A stretch of 46,806 nucleotides of DNA from Eubacteriaceae bacterium (GTDB taxonomy: Bacteria; Bacillota; Clostridia; Eubacteriales; Anaerofustaceae). The notes beneath the pieces were generated by a model. The model was not told the DNA's origin. It searched no databases and saw only the letters and a list, made by a program, of their open reading frames with translations. Below are positions 17,594-25,990 of the stretch, one piece after another. The position numbers and the translations under genes were made by a program. The stretch lies in NCBI GenBank assembly GCA_009782875.1, contig WRIE01000021.1:1-46806 (forward strand), in the 5' to 3' direction. Positions within the stretch are counted from its first letter, which is position 1; each line of letters starts with the position of its first letter.

Positions 17594-18424
17594 TTACTTT
17601 GTCCTTCTTCTGACTATATATTTGTCAGTACGATTTTTCTTTTTCCTTGTTTTATATCCAAGGGTCGGCTTGCCCCAAGGCGTGACCGGGCCAGGCTTGC
17701 CGATGGGGGCTTTGCCTTCGCCTCCGCCATGTGGGTGGTCTACTGGGTTCATTGCTGATCCGCGGACTGTGGGGCGGATGCCCATATGGCGCCTTCTGCC
17801 GGCTTTCCCAATGTTGACGTTTTGGTGGTCGATATTGCCCACTTGGCCGATTGTAGCCCTGCATCTCTTATGGACAAGCCTCATCTCGCCGGAAGGCAGC
17901 CTGAGTGTCACATACTCCCCTTCTTTTGCCATGAGCTGCACATAAGCGCCTGCAGAGCGAGCCATCTGCGCTCCTTTGCCAATCTTGAGCTCCACGTTGT
18001 GGATGATAGCCCCAACAGGGATATTCTCTAGGGGAAGGCAGTTGCCTGGCCTGATATCGGAACCGGGCCCGTTCATCACGGTGTCGCCGGTTTTTAGGCC
18101 CAAAGGCGCAATGATATATGTTTTTTGCCCGTCTTCATACTGGAGAAGGGCGATGTTCGAAGACCGGTTTGGGTCGTATTCAATGCCTACAACTTTCGCA
18201 GGCACACCGTCCTTGGCTCTTTTGAAGTCGATTATCCTGTATTTCTGCTTGTTGCCTCCGCCTTGGTGGCGCACGGTGATCCTTCCGGTATTGTTCCTGC
18301 CGCCTTTGTTATGCTTCTTTTCAAGCAGGGACTTTTCAGGGGTTTTTTTGTCTATTTCCTCAAAAGTCAAGACCGTCATGCCACGTCTGCCGGGGCTTGT
18401 TGGTTTATACTTTTTAATGCCCAT
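17594..18424 (-). CDS. rplB: 50S ribosomal protein L2
   Basis: L2 is close to the peptidyl-transferase centre and is needed for subunit joining. The 276-residue protein begins [15 protein letters not shown]. It has an OB fold, an SH3-like domain, and the conserved C-terminal block with [15 protein letters not shown], which contains the essential His. It follows rplW by 33 bases. Confidence 0.98.
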   Translation of the reverse strand: MGIKKYKPTSPGRRGMTVLTFEEIDKKTPEKSLLEKKHNKGGRNNTGRITVRHQGGGNKQKYRIIDFKRAKDGVPAKVVGIEYDPNRSSNIALLQYEDGQKTYIIAPLGLKTGDTVMNGPGSDIRPGNCLPLENIPVGAIIHNVELKIGKGAQMARSAGAYVQLMAKEGEYVTLRLPSGEMRLVHKRCRATIGQVGNIDHQNVNIGKAGRRRHMGIRPTVRGSAMNPVDHPHGGGEGKAPIGKPGPVTPWGKPTLGYKTRKKKNRTDKYIVRRRTK

Positions 18425-18457
18425 TAGGTATTCCTCCTGGCTAGTGTGCTTTTTGCT

Positions 18458-18742
18458 CTAACTGTCAAAAAACTTGATTTCATTGGAGTCGGCAGTCAAC
18501 GTGACGATCGCCTTTTTCCAGTTCGGGCGGTAGCCCTTGGTGGCTCCTTGCCTTTTAAGCTTGCCCTTCATGTTCATTGTATTGACTTTGACTACCTGCA
18601 CTTTAAAAATGTCTTGCACAGCGTCTTTAATCTGGTACTTGTTTGCAGTCTTCGCGACTTCAAATGTGTACCTCTTTTTCCTCGCCTCCGCCATCGAGCG
18701 CTCTGTGATAATCGGACGCACAATGATGTCATATTTATCCAT
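18458..18742 (-). CDS. rplW: 50S ribosomal protein L23
   Basis: L23 forms the docking site for trigger factor and SRP at the tunnel exit. The 94-residue protein has the family N-terminus ([22 protein letters not shown]) and the C-terminal block [20 protein letters not shown]. Its ATG overlaps the rplD stop by one base. Confidence 0.96.
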   Translation of the reverse strand: MDKYDIIVRPIITERSMAEARKKRYTFEVAKTANKYQIKDAVQDIFKVQVVKVNTMNMKGKLKRQGATKGYRPNWKKAIVTLTADSNEIKFFDS

Positions 18743-19359
18743 TATGAGTAGACCTCCTGGAGCGTTTCGAGGGATTCCTTAGTCAAAACAAGTTGGTCAT
18801 ACTTTAGCATCTCGTATACATTTACGTTGCTTACCGGCATGCATTTTGACTTCGGGATGTTGGAAACCGACTTGTATACGTTGCGGTCATTTCCTTTGAT
18901 GACAAGCAAGGGCTTATTTGCGCCCAAGTTCCCAAAAACCTCGATCATTTTCTTTGTTTTTGGCTCGTCAAACCTGATTGAATCGAGGATGATGAGCTCG
19001 TTATCCGCATATTTTGCAGAGAGGACTGATTTTACCGCCAGCCGCTTGACTTTTTTGTTGACAGATTTTGAATAGTCACGTGGTTTGGGGGCAAATATGA
19101 CGCCGCCGTGCCTCCACAATGGGCTTCTGTTGGATCCTGCCCTGGCGCGGCCGGTGCCTTTCTGCCTCCATGGCTTCTTGCCGCCCCCGCTAACTTCCCC
19201 CCTAGTTTTTGCCGATTGGGTGCCTTGCCTTTGGTTTGCCAAATAGGCGACTACCACTTGGTGCACGACTGGCTCATTGGGCTCTATGCCAAAGATTGCC
19301 TCGTTTAGCTCTACTTCGCCGACAACCTCTCCTTGTATATTGACAACATTCGCTTTCAT
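18742..19359 (-). CDS. rplD: 50S ribosomal protein L4
   Basis: L4 reaches into the exit tunnel. In E. coli it also regulates its own S10 operon through the leader RNA; that has not been shown for this lineage. The 205-residue protein has the extended tunnel loop with [20 protein letters not shown] and [26 protein letters not shown] precedes the ATG. Any autoregulation would act on the leader ahead of rpsJ. Confidence 0.97.
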   Translation of the reverse strand: MKANVVNIQGEVVGEVELNEAIFGIEPNEPVVHQVVVAYLANQRQGTQSAKTRGEVSGGGKKPWRQKGTGRARAGSNRSPLWRHGGVIFAPKPRDYSKSVNKKVKRLAVKSVLSAKYADNELIILDSIRFDEPKTKKMIEVFGNLGANKPLLVIKGNDRNVYKSVSNIPKSKCMPVSNVNVYEMLKYDQLVLTKESLETLQEVYS

Positions 19360-19374
19360 TCTTAATTAGTCCTC

Positions 19375-20019
19375 CTAGCTCGCCACGGGCCTTTTCTTCA
19401 CCGCGTCGACGATCGATACATATGAGCCGTTGGCTCCTGGCACTGCGCCTTTAATCAACATTAAATTTTTCTCTGGGTCGACCTTGACGACAGTGAGGTT
19501 TTGGACTGTGCACTTCACATGCCCCATCCGCCCCGGCATGTGTTTCCCTTTAAAAACCCTGCTTGGGAAGGATGATGCGCCCATCGACCCAACGCGCCTA
19601 TGGTATTTGGAGCCGTGGGACATCGGCCCCCTGGACTGGTTCCATCTTTTGATGGCGCCTTGGAAACCTTTTCCTTTGCTGGTTCCGGACACGTCTACTA
19701 TGTCCCCGGCTTCAAATATGTCGGCAGTTACCACTGATCCGACTTCATAAGCCGAACAGTCGTCAAACTTGAACTCTTTTAGCCTGCGCCTTGGGATAGT
19801 CCCGGATTTTTTGTAGTGGCCAGCTAAAGGCTTGTTTACATTGCGCTCTTTGACCTGTCCAAATGACAGCTGGACGGCGGTGTATTTGTCTTTCTCCTCG
19901 GTCTTGACTTGTACTACATTGCAGGGTCCTGCCTCAAGGACGGTGACTGGAACCAGCTCGCCCGCCTCATTGAAGACTTGTGTCATCCCCACTTTTTTTG
20001 CAAGAATCGCTTTCTTCAC
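19375..20019 (-). CDS. rplC: 50S ribosomal protein L3
   Basis: L3 is an early-assembly protein near the peptidyl-transferase centre. The frame opens at 20064, but the family N-terminus ([15 protein letters not shown]) begins directly after a GTG at 20019. A GGAGG lies ten bases before that GTG, so I place the start there. The product is about 214 residues, the usual length. The core includes [13 protein letters not shown] and the block [20 protein letters not shown]. Confidence 0.96.
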   Translation of the reverse strand: MKKAILAKKVGMTQVFNEAGELVPVTVLEAGPCNVVQVKTEEKDKYTAVQLSFGQVKERNVNKPLAGHYKKSGTIPRRRLKEFKFDDCSAYEVGSVVTADIFEAGDIVDVSGTSKGKGFQGAIKRWNQSRGPMSHGSKYHRRVGSMGASSFPSRVFKGKHMPGRMGHVKCTVQNLTVVKVDPEKNLMLIKGAVPGANGSYVSIVDAVKKRPVAS

Positions 20020-20074
20020 TATTTTTCTTCCTCCATTAGTGGACTGCCGACTCCAGGCAGTCATAATGCGGGCG

Positions 20075-20380
20075 TTATTTGATCTCGATATCTACGCCCG
20101 CCGGCAAATCCAAGTGCATAAGAGCTGTAATTGTCTCCGGCGTTGGATTCACGATTTCTATAAGCCTTTTATGGGTGCGCATTTCGAACTGCTCCCTAGA
20201 GTCCTTGTATTTGTGCACTGCCCTTAGAATTGTGATGATTTCTTTTTTTGTGGGCAGCGGGATCGGACCTGAAACTTGGGCTCCGCTCCTCTTGGCAGTG
20301 GCAACAATTTTCTCTGCCGATTGGTCCATGACTTGGTGGTCAAATGCTTTTAATTTAATACGCATTTTTTGGTTTGCCAT
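20075..20380 (-). CDS. rpsJ: 30S ribosomal protein S10
   Basis: S10 (also NusE) is in the small-subunit head and joins NusB in antitermination complexes. The start at 20380 gives the normal 101 residues, beginning [15 protein letters not shown] and containing [16 protein letters not shown]. The open frame extends 33 codons upstream, but GGAGAAA sits directly before this ATG. It is the first gene of the superoperon. Confidence 0.97.
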   Translation of the reverse strand: MANQKMRIKLKAFDHQVMDQSAEKIVATAKRSGAQVSGPIPLPTKKEIITILRAVHKYKDSREQFEMRTHKRLIEIVNPTPETITALMHLDLPAGVDIEIK

Positions 20381-20561
20381 TTTGAATTTCTCCTTTGGGC
20401 GGGACTTTACACGAGCAACAATCCGTGTGTTCCTTAGGTTCTTTTCAAAAAAGCGCCCATGAAACAAATCGCCAGCCATTCGATGATGGCGGCTAGCTCA
20501 ACGGAAATTACCTGTTTTAAACAGCAACCTCCCGCATCTTAGCTGCTAATGCTCAGAAATA

Positions 20562-20580
20562 GGGCTTTTTACAAGCCCTA
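20562..20580. repeat. Hairpin in the S10 operon leader
   Basis: AGGGCT (20562-20567) and AGCCCT (20575-20580) are 6-base arms around a 7-base loop. It would form within the first 30 or so bases of the S10 transcript. No T-run follows on the minus strand, so it is not a terminator. Confidence 0.4.
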
Positions 20581-20596
20581 AAACCTCAACTTGCTA

Positions 20597-20625
20597 ATAA
20601 TATCGTAATATGGCTCTAATTGCAA
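20597..20625 (-). promoter_or_regulatory. Main promoter of the S10 superoperon
   Basis: On the minus strand TTGCAA (20625-20620) is followed after exactly 17 bases by TATTAT (20602-20597). Both hexamers are close to the housekeeping consensus. Transcription would begin near 20590 and leave a leader of about 210 bases before rpsJ, which holds a short hairpin. An A-rich stretch lies just upstream of the -35 on the minus strand and could act as an UP element. Confidence 0.7.
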
Positions 20626-20741
20626 GTTTTTTTTAATAATTATCTTTCGGGGCATTTCTGTGTTTTTTGCGTTTTTGACTTCTTAAGGGCAGACTTCTTA
20701 ATGGCAAAAGCAATACCGCATGCCTGGCATGGCTCTTATGC

Positions 20742-22286
20742 CTAGGCGAGCTCCTTAAACGACAAGGGCACTGCAGACAGTATGTCCACCGCTGTCATCC
20801 CGGCTTGGCCTAGTTTGGCAGCCGCCAGGTCCCCTGCAAGGCCGTGGGCATACGCTCCAACGCAAGCGGCGTCAAACAAGCCCAGCCCTTGGCCAAGCAT
20901 GGAAGCGATAATGCCAGTGAGCACATCACCGCTGCCAGCAGTGGCCATGCCTGCGTTGCCTGTGGGATTGATCGCCACCCTGCCATTTGGGTCGGCGATT
21001 ATCGTGTGGCGCCCTTTGAGCAGCACCACCACGCCAAACTCCCTGGCAAACTCGGTGGCTGCATAAAGTCTGTTTTCTACAACCTCTATAAGGCTGGCCT
21101 CTGCAAGCCTTGCCATTTCAGCTTCATGGGGGGTCAAGACAGCGTTTGAAACGTCGGCAAGGCATGCGCGGTCTTTCGCTATGGCATTTAAGCCGTCCGC
21201 GTCTATGATTTTGGGGCCTTTTACATTTAGAATGAGGCTTCTCGCCGACTCCAAAGCTTCAGTGTCAAGGGAGAGCCCTGGGCCAATGGCGAGGGCATCC
21301 ATAGTTTGGGCGCGGTCCAAAACCTGCTCTGCGCCTTGGATTGTATGGGTTTTTCTGCCTTCTAGCCCGCAAGGGACGACCACAGACTCTACAGCCATTT
21401 GGTCAATCGTTTGGGCAAGGCCTGCGGGGCATGCAATATAGGACAAGCCAGTACCCGATTTCATGGCTGCAGCCGAGGACAGGGCGGCAGCGCCGCACAT
21501 TCCTTCTGAGCCTGCATATATTAGGACTTTGCCGTAATCCCCCTTATGAGACACTGCCTGCCTTGCGGGTATAAGGGCGTTGACATAGGCGCTGTCCATC
21601 ATAAACAATTCGCCGCTGGCCAGGGAAGCCAGCTGGGAAGGCAAGCCAAAGTCCAGCAATTCCAGATGCCCAGTAGACCCTGTAGCAGGTCCGCAAACCA
21701 GGCCTATCTTGATGTAGCCCAAAGCGTATGTTGTGTGGGCATTGATCGCCGGACCGGGGGCGCAGCCCGTTAGCGGGTCCAAACCGCTTGGGACATCCAC
21801 TGCCGCCACAGGCTTGCCCGACTCATTGATCTTGTTTATTGCCTTTCCATGGCCGCCTTCCGCTTTGCCGGAAAACCCGGCTCCAAAGATGGCGTCAACT
21901 ACATATCCAGCCCAAGATAAATCATTGCCCATCCCTTCCAAAGAGAAGCTTTCCCCAAAAGAAAGGTCAATGCCTAGTTTGGCGCAGATGCCCAAGTTGA
22001 CAACCGAATTTGCAGAAAGGGAAGAAATGTCTGAGAGCAGGCGCACTTTGACGCTTTTGCCTGCAAGGTACAGCCGGCGGGCTATAGCCAGCCCGTCACC
22101 TCCGTTGTCGCCTTTGCCACAAACAACCAAGACATTTTCGAGTTGGGCAAATGGTTCGTCATTTAACAATTTTTGGGTTATTGCGGCAGCAGCGTTTTCC
22201 ATAAGCACTATTGAGGGGATGCCGAATTGTTCTTGGGCAGCCCTGTCGATTGCGAGCATTTCTTGGGGAGTGACGAGCAACAACAT
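20742..22286 (-). CDS. nnr: Bifunctional NAD(P)H-hydrate epimerase / ADP-dependent NAD(P)H-hydrate dehydratase
   Basis: This repair enzyme restores NADH and NADPH from their damaged hydrated forms. The N-terminal epimerase half (YjeF_N-like) has GKGDNGGDGLAIARR at about residues 57-71. The C-terminal dehydratase half has a ribokinase-like fold with GNAGMATAGSGDVLTG, the ATP/ADP-binding signature, near residue 450. At 514 residues it has the usual fused length. It begins 32 bases after cca, so the two are probably co-transcribed. It lies directly upstream of the S10 promoter, where many Firmicutes have the str operon. Confidence 0.95.
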   Translation of the reverse strand: MLLLVTPQEMLAIDRAAQEQFGIPSIVLMENAAAAITQKLLNDEPFAQLENVLVVCGKGDNGGDGLAIARRLYLAGKSVKVRLLSDISSLSANSVVNLGICAKLGIDLSFGESFSLEGMGNDLSWAGYVVDAIFGAGFSGKAEGGHGKAINKINESGKPVAAVDVPSGLDPLTGCAPGPAINAHTTYALGYIKIGLVCGPATGSTGHLELLDFGLPSQLASLASGELFMMDSAYVNALIPARQAVSHKGDYGKVLIYAGSEGMCGAAALSSAAAMKSGTGLSYIACPAGLAQTIDQMAVESVVVPCGLEGRKTHTIQGAEQVLDRAQTMDALAIGPGLSLDTEALESARSLILNVKGPKIIDADGLNAIAKDRACLADVSNAVLTPHEAEMARLAEASLIEVVENRLYAATEFAREFGVVVLLKGRHTIIADPNGRVAINPTGNAGMATAGSGDVLTGIIASMLGQGLGLFDAACVGAYAHGLAGDLAAAKLGQAGMTAVDILSAVPLSFKELA

Positions 22287-22318
22287 TTTTTAGCCACCTC
22301 GCTTTGGGAATTAGTTGT

Positions 22319-23665
22319 TTAGTTGCTGTTTGCCAAGCGGGACGCATGGCGCAGCAGATCTTCTTTCTCGTTTTGGGCATCGCCGTCAATCACCATTGAC
22401 AACAGCTCGCCCAATACTTTGCCTAGCCCAGGCCCTTGGTTTATTCCAATGTTTATAAGGTCATTGCCTGACACAGACAACTGGGAAAGGGTAGTGCATT
22501 CTGAGCCGCTTATCACTTGCGATGCGATCTGCTCGATCGCCGAGTATTCATCGTCCCTCGGGAAACAAGAATAGTTTTGGGCAAGATTGTCGGCACGCTT
22601 TAAACTCATTAATTGCCAAAAGGCTTCCTGGCCGATTTTTGAAAGCCACCGCTTCACCCCCGGCAAGTTTGGAGGGATAGTGTCGTCATGGTGCTTGACT
22701 AGCAGCAAGATGCGGCTGGCTTCCTTGTTTGAGAATTTCAGCCGGGAAAGGATGGTTTGGGCGATTTCGACGCTTATTGCCTCATGGCCTTCGAAATGCT
22801 GGATGCCCTCCTCATCAACTGTGGCAGCCCCTGGCTTGCCGGCGTCATGGAACAGCGCAGCCCAGCGCTCGATTGGGCATGCCCTGCAGTGGGAAATGGC
22901 GACAGCTGTATGCTCAAACACCCCATATAAATGGTGGGGGTTGTTTTGGGGAGCGTCTACGATGGGCAAAAGCTCTGGCAAGACGGACATTATTATTTGG
23001 TTGTGGTTAATCAAGGCTTTGACCGGGTCTGCCAACAGCATCTTTTCTATCTCGGCTTTGATGCGCTCCGAGGATATATGCGCCAATAAACCTTTATTGC
23101 AATTGGCGGCTTCCAAGGTTTCCGGCTCAATTGAGAAACCCAGTTGGGAAGCGAAACGCACTGCCCTGAGGATTCTTAGCGCGTCTTCCGAAAAGCGCTT
23201 TGATGGATCGCCTACACACCGCACCAACCTGGCTTCGATGTCTTTTAAGCCGCCAAAGGGGTCGATAAGCGCACCTTTGGTATCGGCAGCCATGGCGTTC
23301 ATAGTAAAATCCCGCCTAGACAAGTCGTCTTCCAAGCTTACGCCAAATGCCACCGATAAAGGGCGGCGGTAGGCCTCGTATCCTTCCTCTGACCGGAAAG
23401 TTGTGATTTGCACTTCTTCACCGTTAAATATTCCAAGGACAGTGCCATATTTGATGCCTGCGCTATGCCTCCCATTGCCTTTAAGCAAGTTTTCAACTTG
23501 GCCAGGCAGCGCGTTGGTGGCGATATCGATGTCGTTTGGCTGCCTGCCCATCACCATGTCCCTGACAGCCCCGCCTACCAAGTAAGCTTCAAAGCCGGCT
23601 GCAGCCAATGTCTCCATTGCTAGGATGGCGCTAGGGGCAAGGCGCCCAAGTTTAGTGTTAGCCAT
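22319..23665 (-). CDS. cca: CCA tRNA nucleotidyltransferase with HD domain
   Basis: This enzyme adds or repairs the 3' CCA of tRNAs without a template. The 448-residue protein has the class II head (VGGAVRD at residues 30-36, then NDIDIA with the two metal-binding Asp), RRDFTMNAMA, and the template motif RILRAVRFASQLGF. An HD hydrolase-type domain follows, with ALFHDAGKP at about residue 270. One tRNA gene in this window, tRNA-Ser(GCU), lacks an encoded CCA and needs such an enzyme. The ribosome binding site is weak. Confidence 0.95.
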   Translation of the reverse strand: MANTKLGRLAPSAILAMETLAAAGFEAYLVGGAVRDMVMGRQPNDIDIATNALPGQVENLLKGNGRHSAGIKYGTVLGIFNGEEVQITTFRSEEGYEAYRRPLSVAFGVSLEDDLSRRDFTMNAMAADTKGALIDPFGGLKDIEARLVRCVGDPSKRFSEDALRILRAVRFASQLGFSIEPETLEAANCNKGLLAHISSERIKAEIEKMLLADPVKALINHNQIIMSVLPELLPIVDAPQNNPHHLYGVFEHTAVAISHCRACPIERWAALFHDAGKPGAATVDEEGIQHFEGHEAISVEIAQTILSRLKFSNKEASRILLLVKHHDDTIPPNLPGVKRWLSKIGQEAFWQLMSLKRADNLAQNYSCFPRDDEYSAIEQIASQVISGSECTTLSQLSVSGNDLINIGINQGPGLGKVLGELLSMVIDGDAQNEKEDLLRHASRLANSN

Positions 23666-23941
23666 TTAGATCAATACCTGTGTTGTTATCATTTTGTTAG
23701 CCTTCAAGGCCTTGTTTATATTAACAAAGTTGACTGGCAAAGGCAATGTTAGCGCTTGCCTAGGGCAAGCGCTAACATTGCCTTATAGCGTATTTGTTGC
23801 GGAGTATTGTTAGGTTGATGCAAAAAAGATTGTAGATATCCCATTCGGCTATGGCAACAACGCTGCCTAACTGGCACTAAATGCATGGGCTTCTTGGAGA
23901 AGGCGCCATGCTAAACAAACCATGCAAAGAATAGATCCCTG
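23666..23941. other. Intergenic region with a very long hairpin
   Basis: This 276-base spacer between the TraX-like gene and cca holds one perfect 21-base-pair hairpin (23740-23784) and a weaker pair GCATGG/CCATGC around 23884-23912. No coding frame is credible. I do not see a clear promoter for cca. Confidence 0.5.
23740..23784. repeat. Perfect 21-bp inverted repeat, 3-base loop
   Basis: The left arm 23740-23760 (AAGGCAATGTTAGCG...) pairs perfectly with 23764-23784 over a TAG loop. Neither strand has a run of more than three T after the stem, so it is not a typical intrinsic terminator, although it may still stop or protect the upstream TraX-like transcript. The length and perfection stand out. 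Confidence 0.7.
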
Positions 23942-24613
23942 TTAAGCAATAATTACGTCCCCTATAAAAGCCAGCACCGCCAAGTGCGCCGGATAAAACA
24001 CATAGAAAAAATACTTCCCAAACAGGCTCGTTGACCGAAGCGTGTCAAACTTGCGCACGATGAGAATCACCGGGACTGATATAAACGCATACAGCTGGAC
24101 TTCGAAGAAGAAGCTGCCATAAGCACGGGAAGCAGCCAAAATAGCCAGGCATCCGGCCAGGAGCAAGGGCACTTGCTCTTTTTTATCTTTTATCAGCGTG
24201 TAGTAGAATACCAAGACCCACAAGAACGCGTACAAGCCATAATCCATATGTATTACTTGCATGCCAATGGCAAGGAGCGCTGCAGCCGCATAGTTAAGCG
24301 CGCTTTTCCCTTCTTTCTCCAAGTTGTTTAAAATCAGCAAGGAAAAGAGCCAAGTCACGCCGATATTGCCATCGGTTGGCGCTCTGAAGTATATGGCATA
24401 CGGGATTTGGGATACAGCTGCAAACACCACCATGCGGGTTATGTAATTATTGACAGTCCCATGGCGGCGGGCGCTGTCATAACCCCGGGCGATGCAAAAG
24501 GCGAAAATTGGCATAGAAACCCTGCCAATAAACCTTAACGCTATGATTTGAGGAAAAAAGCCGAAACCTACATGGTCAATGAGCATTAACACACAAGCTA
24601 TAATTTTTAACAT
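23942..24613 (-). CDS. TraX-family integral membrane protein
   Basis: The 223-residue protein has about seven hydrophobic segments. It carries the family pattern: LMLIDHVGFGFFP near the start, RFIGRVSMPIFAFCIARGY, and a late YPAHLAVLA. TraX in F-type conjugation acetylates pilin. The many chromosomal TraX-family proteins of Gram-positive bacteria have no assigned substrate but belong to the same acyltransferase-like fold. No conjugation gene is nearby, so a pilin role is unlikely. The gene is divergent from the BclA-like gene, with 128 bases between the starts. Confidence 0.85.
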   Translation of the reverse strand: MLKIIACVLMLIDHVGFGFFPQIIALRFIGRVSMPIFAFCIARGYDSARRHGTVNNYITRMVVFAAVSQIPYAIYFRAPTDGNIGVTWLFSLLILNNLEKEGKSALNYAAAALLAIGMQVIHMDYGLYAFLWVLVFYYTLIKDKKEQVPLLLAGCLAILAASRAYGSFFFEVQLYAFISVPVILIVRKFDTLRSTSLFGKYFFYVFYPAHLAVLAFIGDVIIA

Positions 24614-24741
24614 ATTTACATTTTACCACGAGGGGTGCGCATTACATCTTGTTCATTCATTGCTGCGAATTTGGCTCCAACATGAATTTACGATCTTTTC
24701 GGTGAATATACTCCATAAGAGGGATACTACAGGAGATTTCT

Positions 24742-25494
24742 ATGGATATGCATTCAAATATGGCTGGGATGGAAAATATAGAAGCCGAAGAAGTGGCAAG
24801 CCCAGCTGGTCCACTGCCGGATGATGGAGGGCAGGAGCCGACACCTGCGCCAGTTTCTTTAGAGCAGCCAAACAGAATGCTTCCAGAACAATACGGGCTG
24901 CCAAGCAATGCGTATTATGTCAATGGCTCTTGGCACATCTGGGATGAGAACCGGCTCTCATGGCACAATATCGGGCCAATGGCCCCCTTGGGGCCGCGGG
25001 ATGCTGCCCCAAGCTGGGGATTGCCTATGCCCCCGGTAGATTTGTCAAACAAATCGCTAATGAAGCCGAACACAGCCGCCTATAGCCAAATCAAGGCTTT
25101 CGGGGGGATATTTTCGACAAATTTCCACCGATACCGGTTGGACGGTTCAGTGCTGCCTGTGCAGGTACATCTGTCAGGCACTATGCCCAGCCAATCTGTC
25201 GGTTATTTCAGGCCAAACAGTTTATCGATCATGGTACCAGGCACCTACTTTGTAACAAGAAATATCATTTGCTCTAATGCGGCAAACCAAGCGGTGTTTG
25301 TCATGCTTTGCCGCAATGGGGTGGAATTCCCTGAATCAAGGCACTCAACGGCCAACGGGGATGAAAACCTGTCTTTGAGTTTTATAGCCATACTTGAAAG
25401 GGACGATATTATCAACATGGCAATCAGGAGCGAGGCAGGGACATTAAGCCTGGGGGTTCTATCAGCCAGCGTGGCAGTTATCAAGATTGGATAG
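24742..25494 (+). CDS. BclA/C1q-like surface protein without collagen stalk
   Basis: This 250-residue protein has no signal peptide. An acidic, Pro-rich N-terminus (to about 45) is followed by a tryptophan-rich segment, YVNGSWHIWDENRLSWHNIG (about 59-78), which recalls the short W-x-W-D headers preceding collagen-like repeats. The last 130 residues look like a TNF/C1q-type jelly roll as in BclA of exosporium: a PGTYFV strand, a short NG turn, ERDDIINM, and a terminal SVAVIKIG strand. I infer a spore- or cell-surface trimer. The Gly-X-Y stalk normally found between header and head is missing. AGGAG lies seven bases before the ATG. Confidence 0.55.
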   Translation: MDMHSNMAGMENIEAEEVASPAGPLPDDGGQEPTPAPVSLEQPNRMLPEQYGLPSNAYYVNGSWHIWDENRLSWHNIGPMAPLGPRDAAPSWGLPMPPVDLSNKSLMKPNTAAYSQIKAFGGIFSTNFHRYRLDGSVLPVQVHLSGTMPSQSVGYFRPNSLSIMVPGTYFVTRNIICSNAANQAVFVMLCRNGVEFPESRHSTANGDENLSLSFIAILERDDIINMAIRSEAGTLSLGVLSASVAVIKIG

Positions 25495-25812
25495 GCTATT
25501 GCATTTTTTCCTCCAAATTCGGGCTGCCGCATCAATCATGGAGGGCGCCAGCCTGTTTTTTTTTTTTGTTTTATTATTCATTGGCTGGCGTTTTTATGGC
25601 GGGGTGAATCCCCAGGCTCCGCTCATGCGCCTATGTTTGGTTTGTTTTTTGTCTGGCATGTTTGTGTTTACTTTCAAAAAGAAAATTTCCCAACTTCCAG
25701 ACTAAATTCGACAGCATTTGGCCTCCAGGCTTAACGCCACAGCCTCATCCAATGTGGAGCTTGCTTTGGCAATTTACTCATTAGAATAAGAAAAATGCGC
25801 TTTTTGATCATA

Positions 25813-25841
25813 TTGACATTATTTGTTCGATGTGATATCCT
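25813..25841 (+). promoter_or_regulatory. Promoter of tRNA-Ser(UGA)
   Basis: A perfect TTGACA (25813-25818) is followed after exactly 17 bases by TATCCT (25836-25841). Transcription would start about 25848, a few bases before the mature tRNA 5' end. The strong -35 fits a stable-RNA promoter. Confidence 0.7.
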
Positions 25842-25854
25842 GTGTAGGCTAAAT

Positions 25855-25943
25855 CGAGAGGTAGCGAAGTGGTCATAACGCGGCGGTCTTGAAAACCGTT
25901 TGGGTGCAAGCCCACGTGGGTTCGAATCCCACCCTCTCGGCCA
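25855..25943 (+). tRNA. tRNA-Ser (anticodon UGA)
   Basis: This is a class II tRNA with a long variable arm. The acceptor arms are CGAGAGG and CCTCTCG, followed by G and an encoded CCA (25941-25943). The anticodon stem GCGGT/ACCGT encloses loop CTTGAAA, anticodon TGA. The variable arm is TGGGTGCAAGCCCA, and the T arm GTGGG-TTCGAAT-CCCAC. It reads UCN serine codons, mainly UCA. It has its own promoter and terminator. Confidence 0.93.
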
Positions 25944-25962
25944 TATTGACTGTTTTGGAACT

Positions 25963-25990
25963 GAAGCCTGTATAATGGGCTTTTTATTTT
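25963..25990 (+). terminator. Terminator after tRNA-Ser(UGA)
   Basis: The stem AAGCC (25964-25968) pairs with GGCTT (25978-25982), with a run TTTTTATTTT overlapping the end of the stem. The stem is short but the position directly after a tRNA is right. Confidence 0.5.

Noticed and set aside
17600..18470. Long plus-strand frames opposite rplB and other ribosomal genes
   Set aside because: They are mirror frames caused by codon bias of the real minus-strand genes. No binding sites or family features.
24700..24735. Sporulation sigma factor promoter (TGAATA ... GATACTA) ahead of the BclA-like gene
   Set aside because: The spacing is about 14 bases where 17-18 is needed, so the resemblance to a sigma-G/F promoter does not hold.
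25487..25705. 72-residue plus-strand frame with two hydrophobic stretches after the BclA-like gene
   Set aside because: It starts at TTG inside the previous gene, has no binding site, and its hydrophobic part comes from a T-run. Not listed as a gene.
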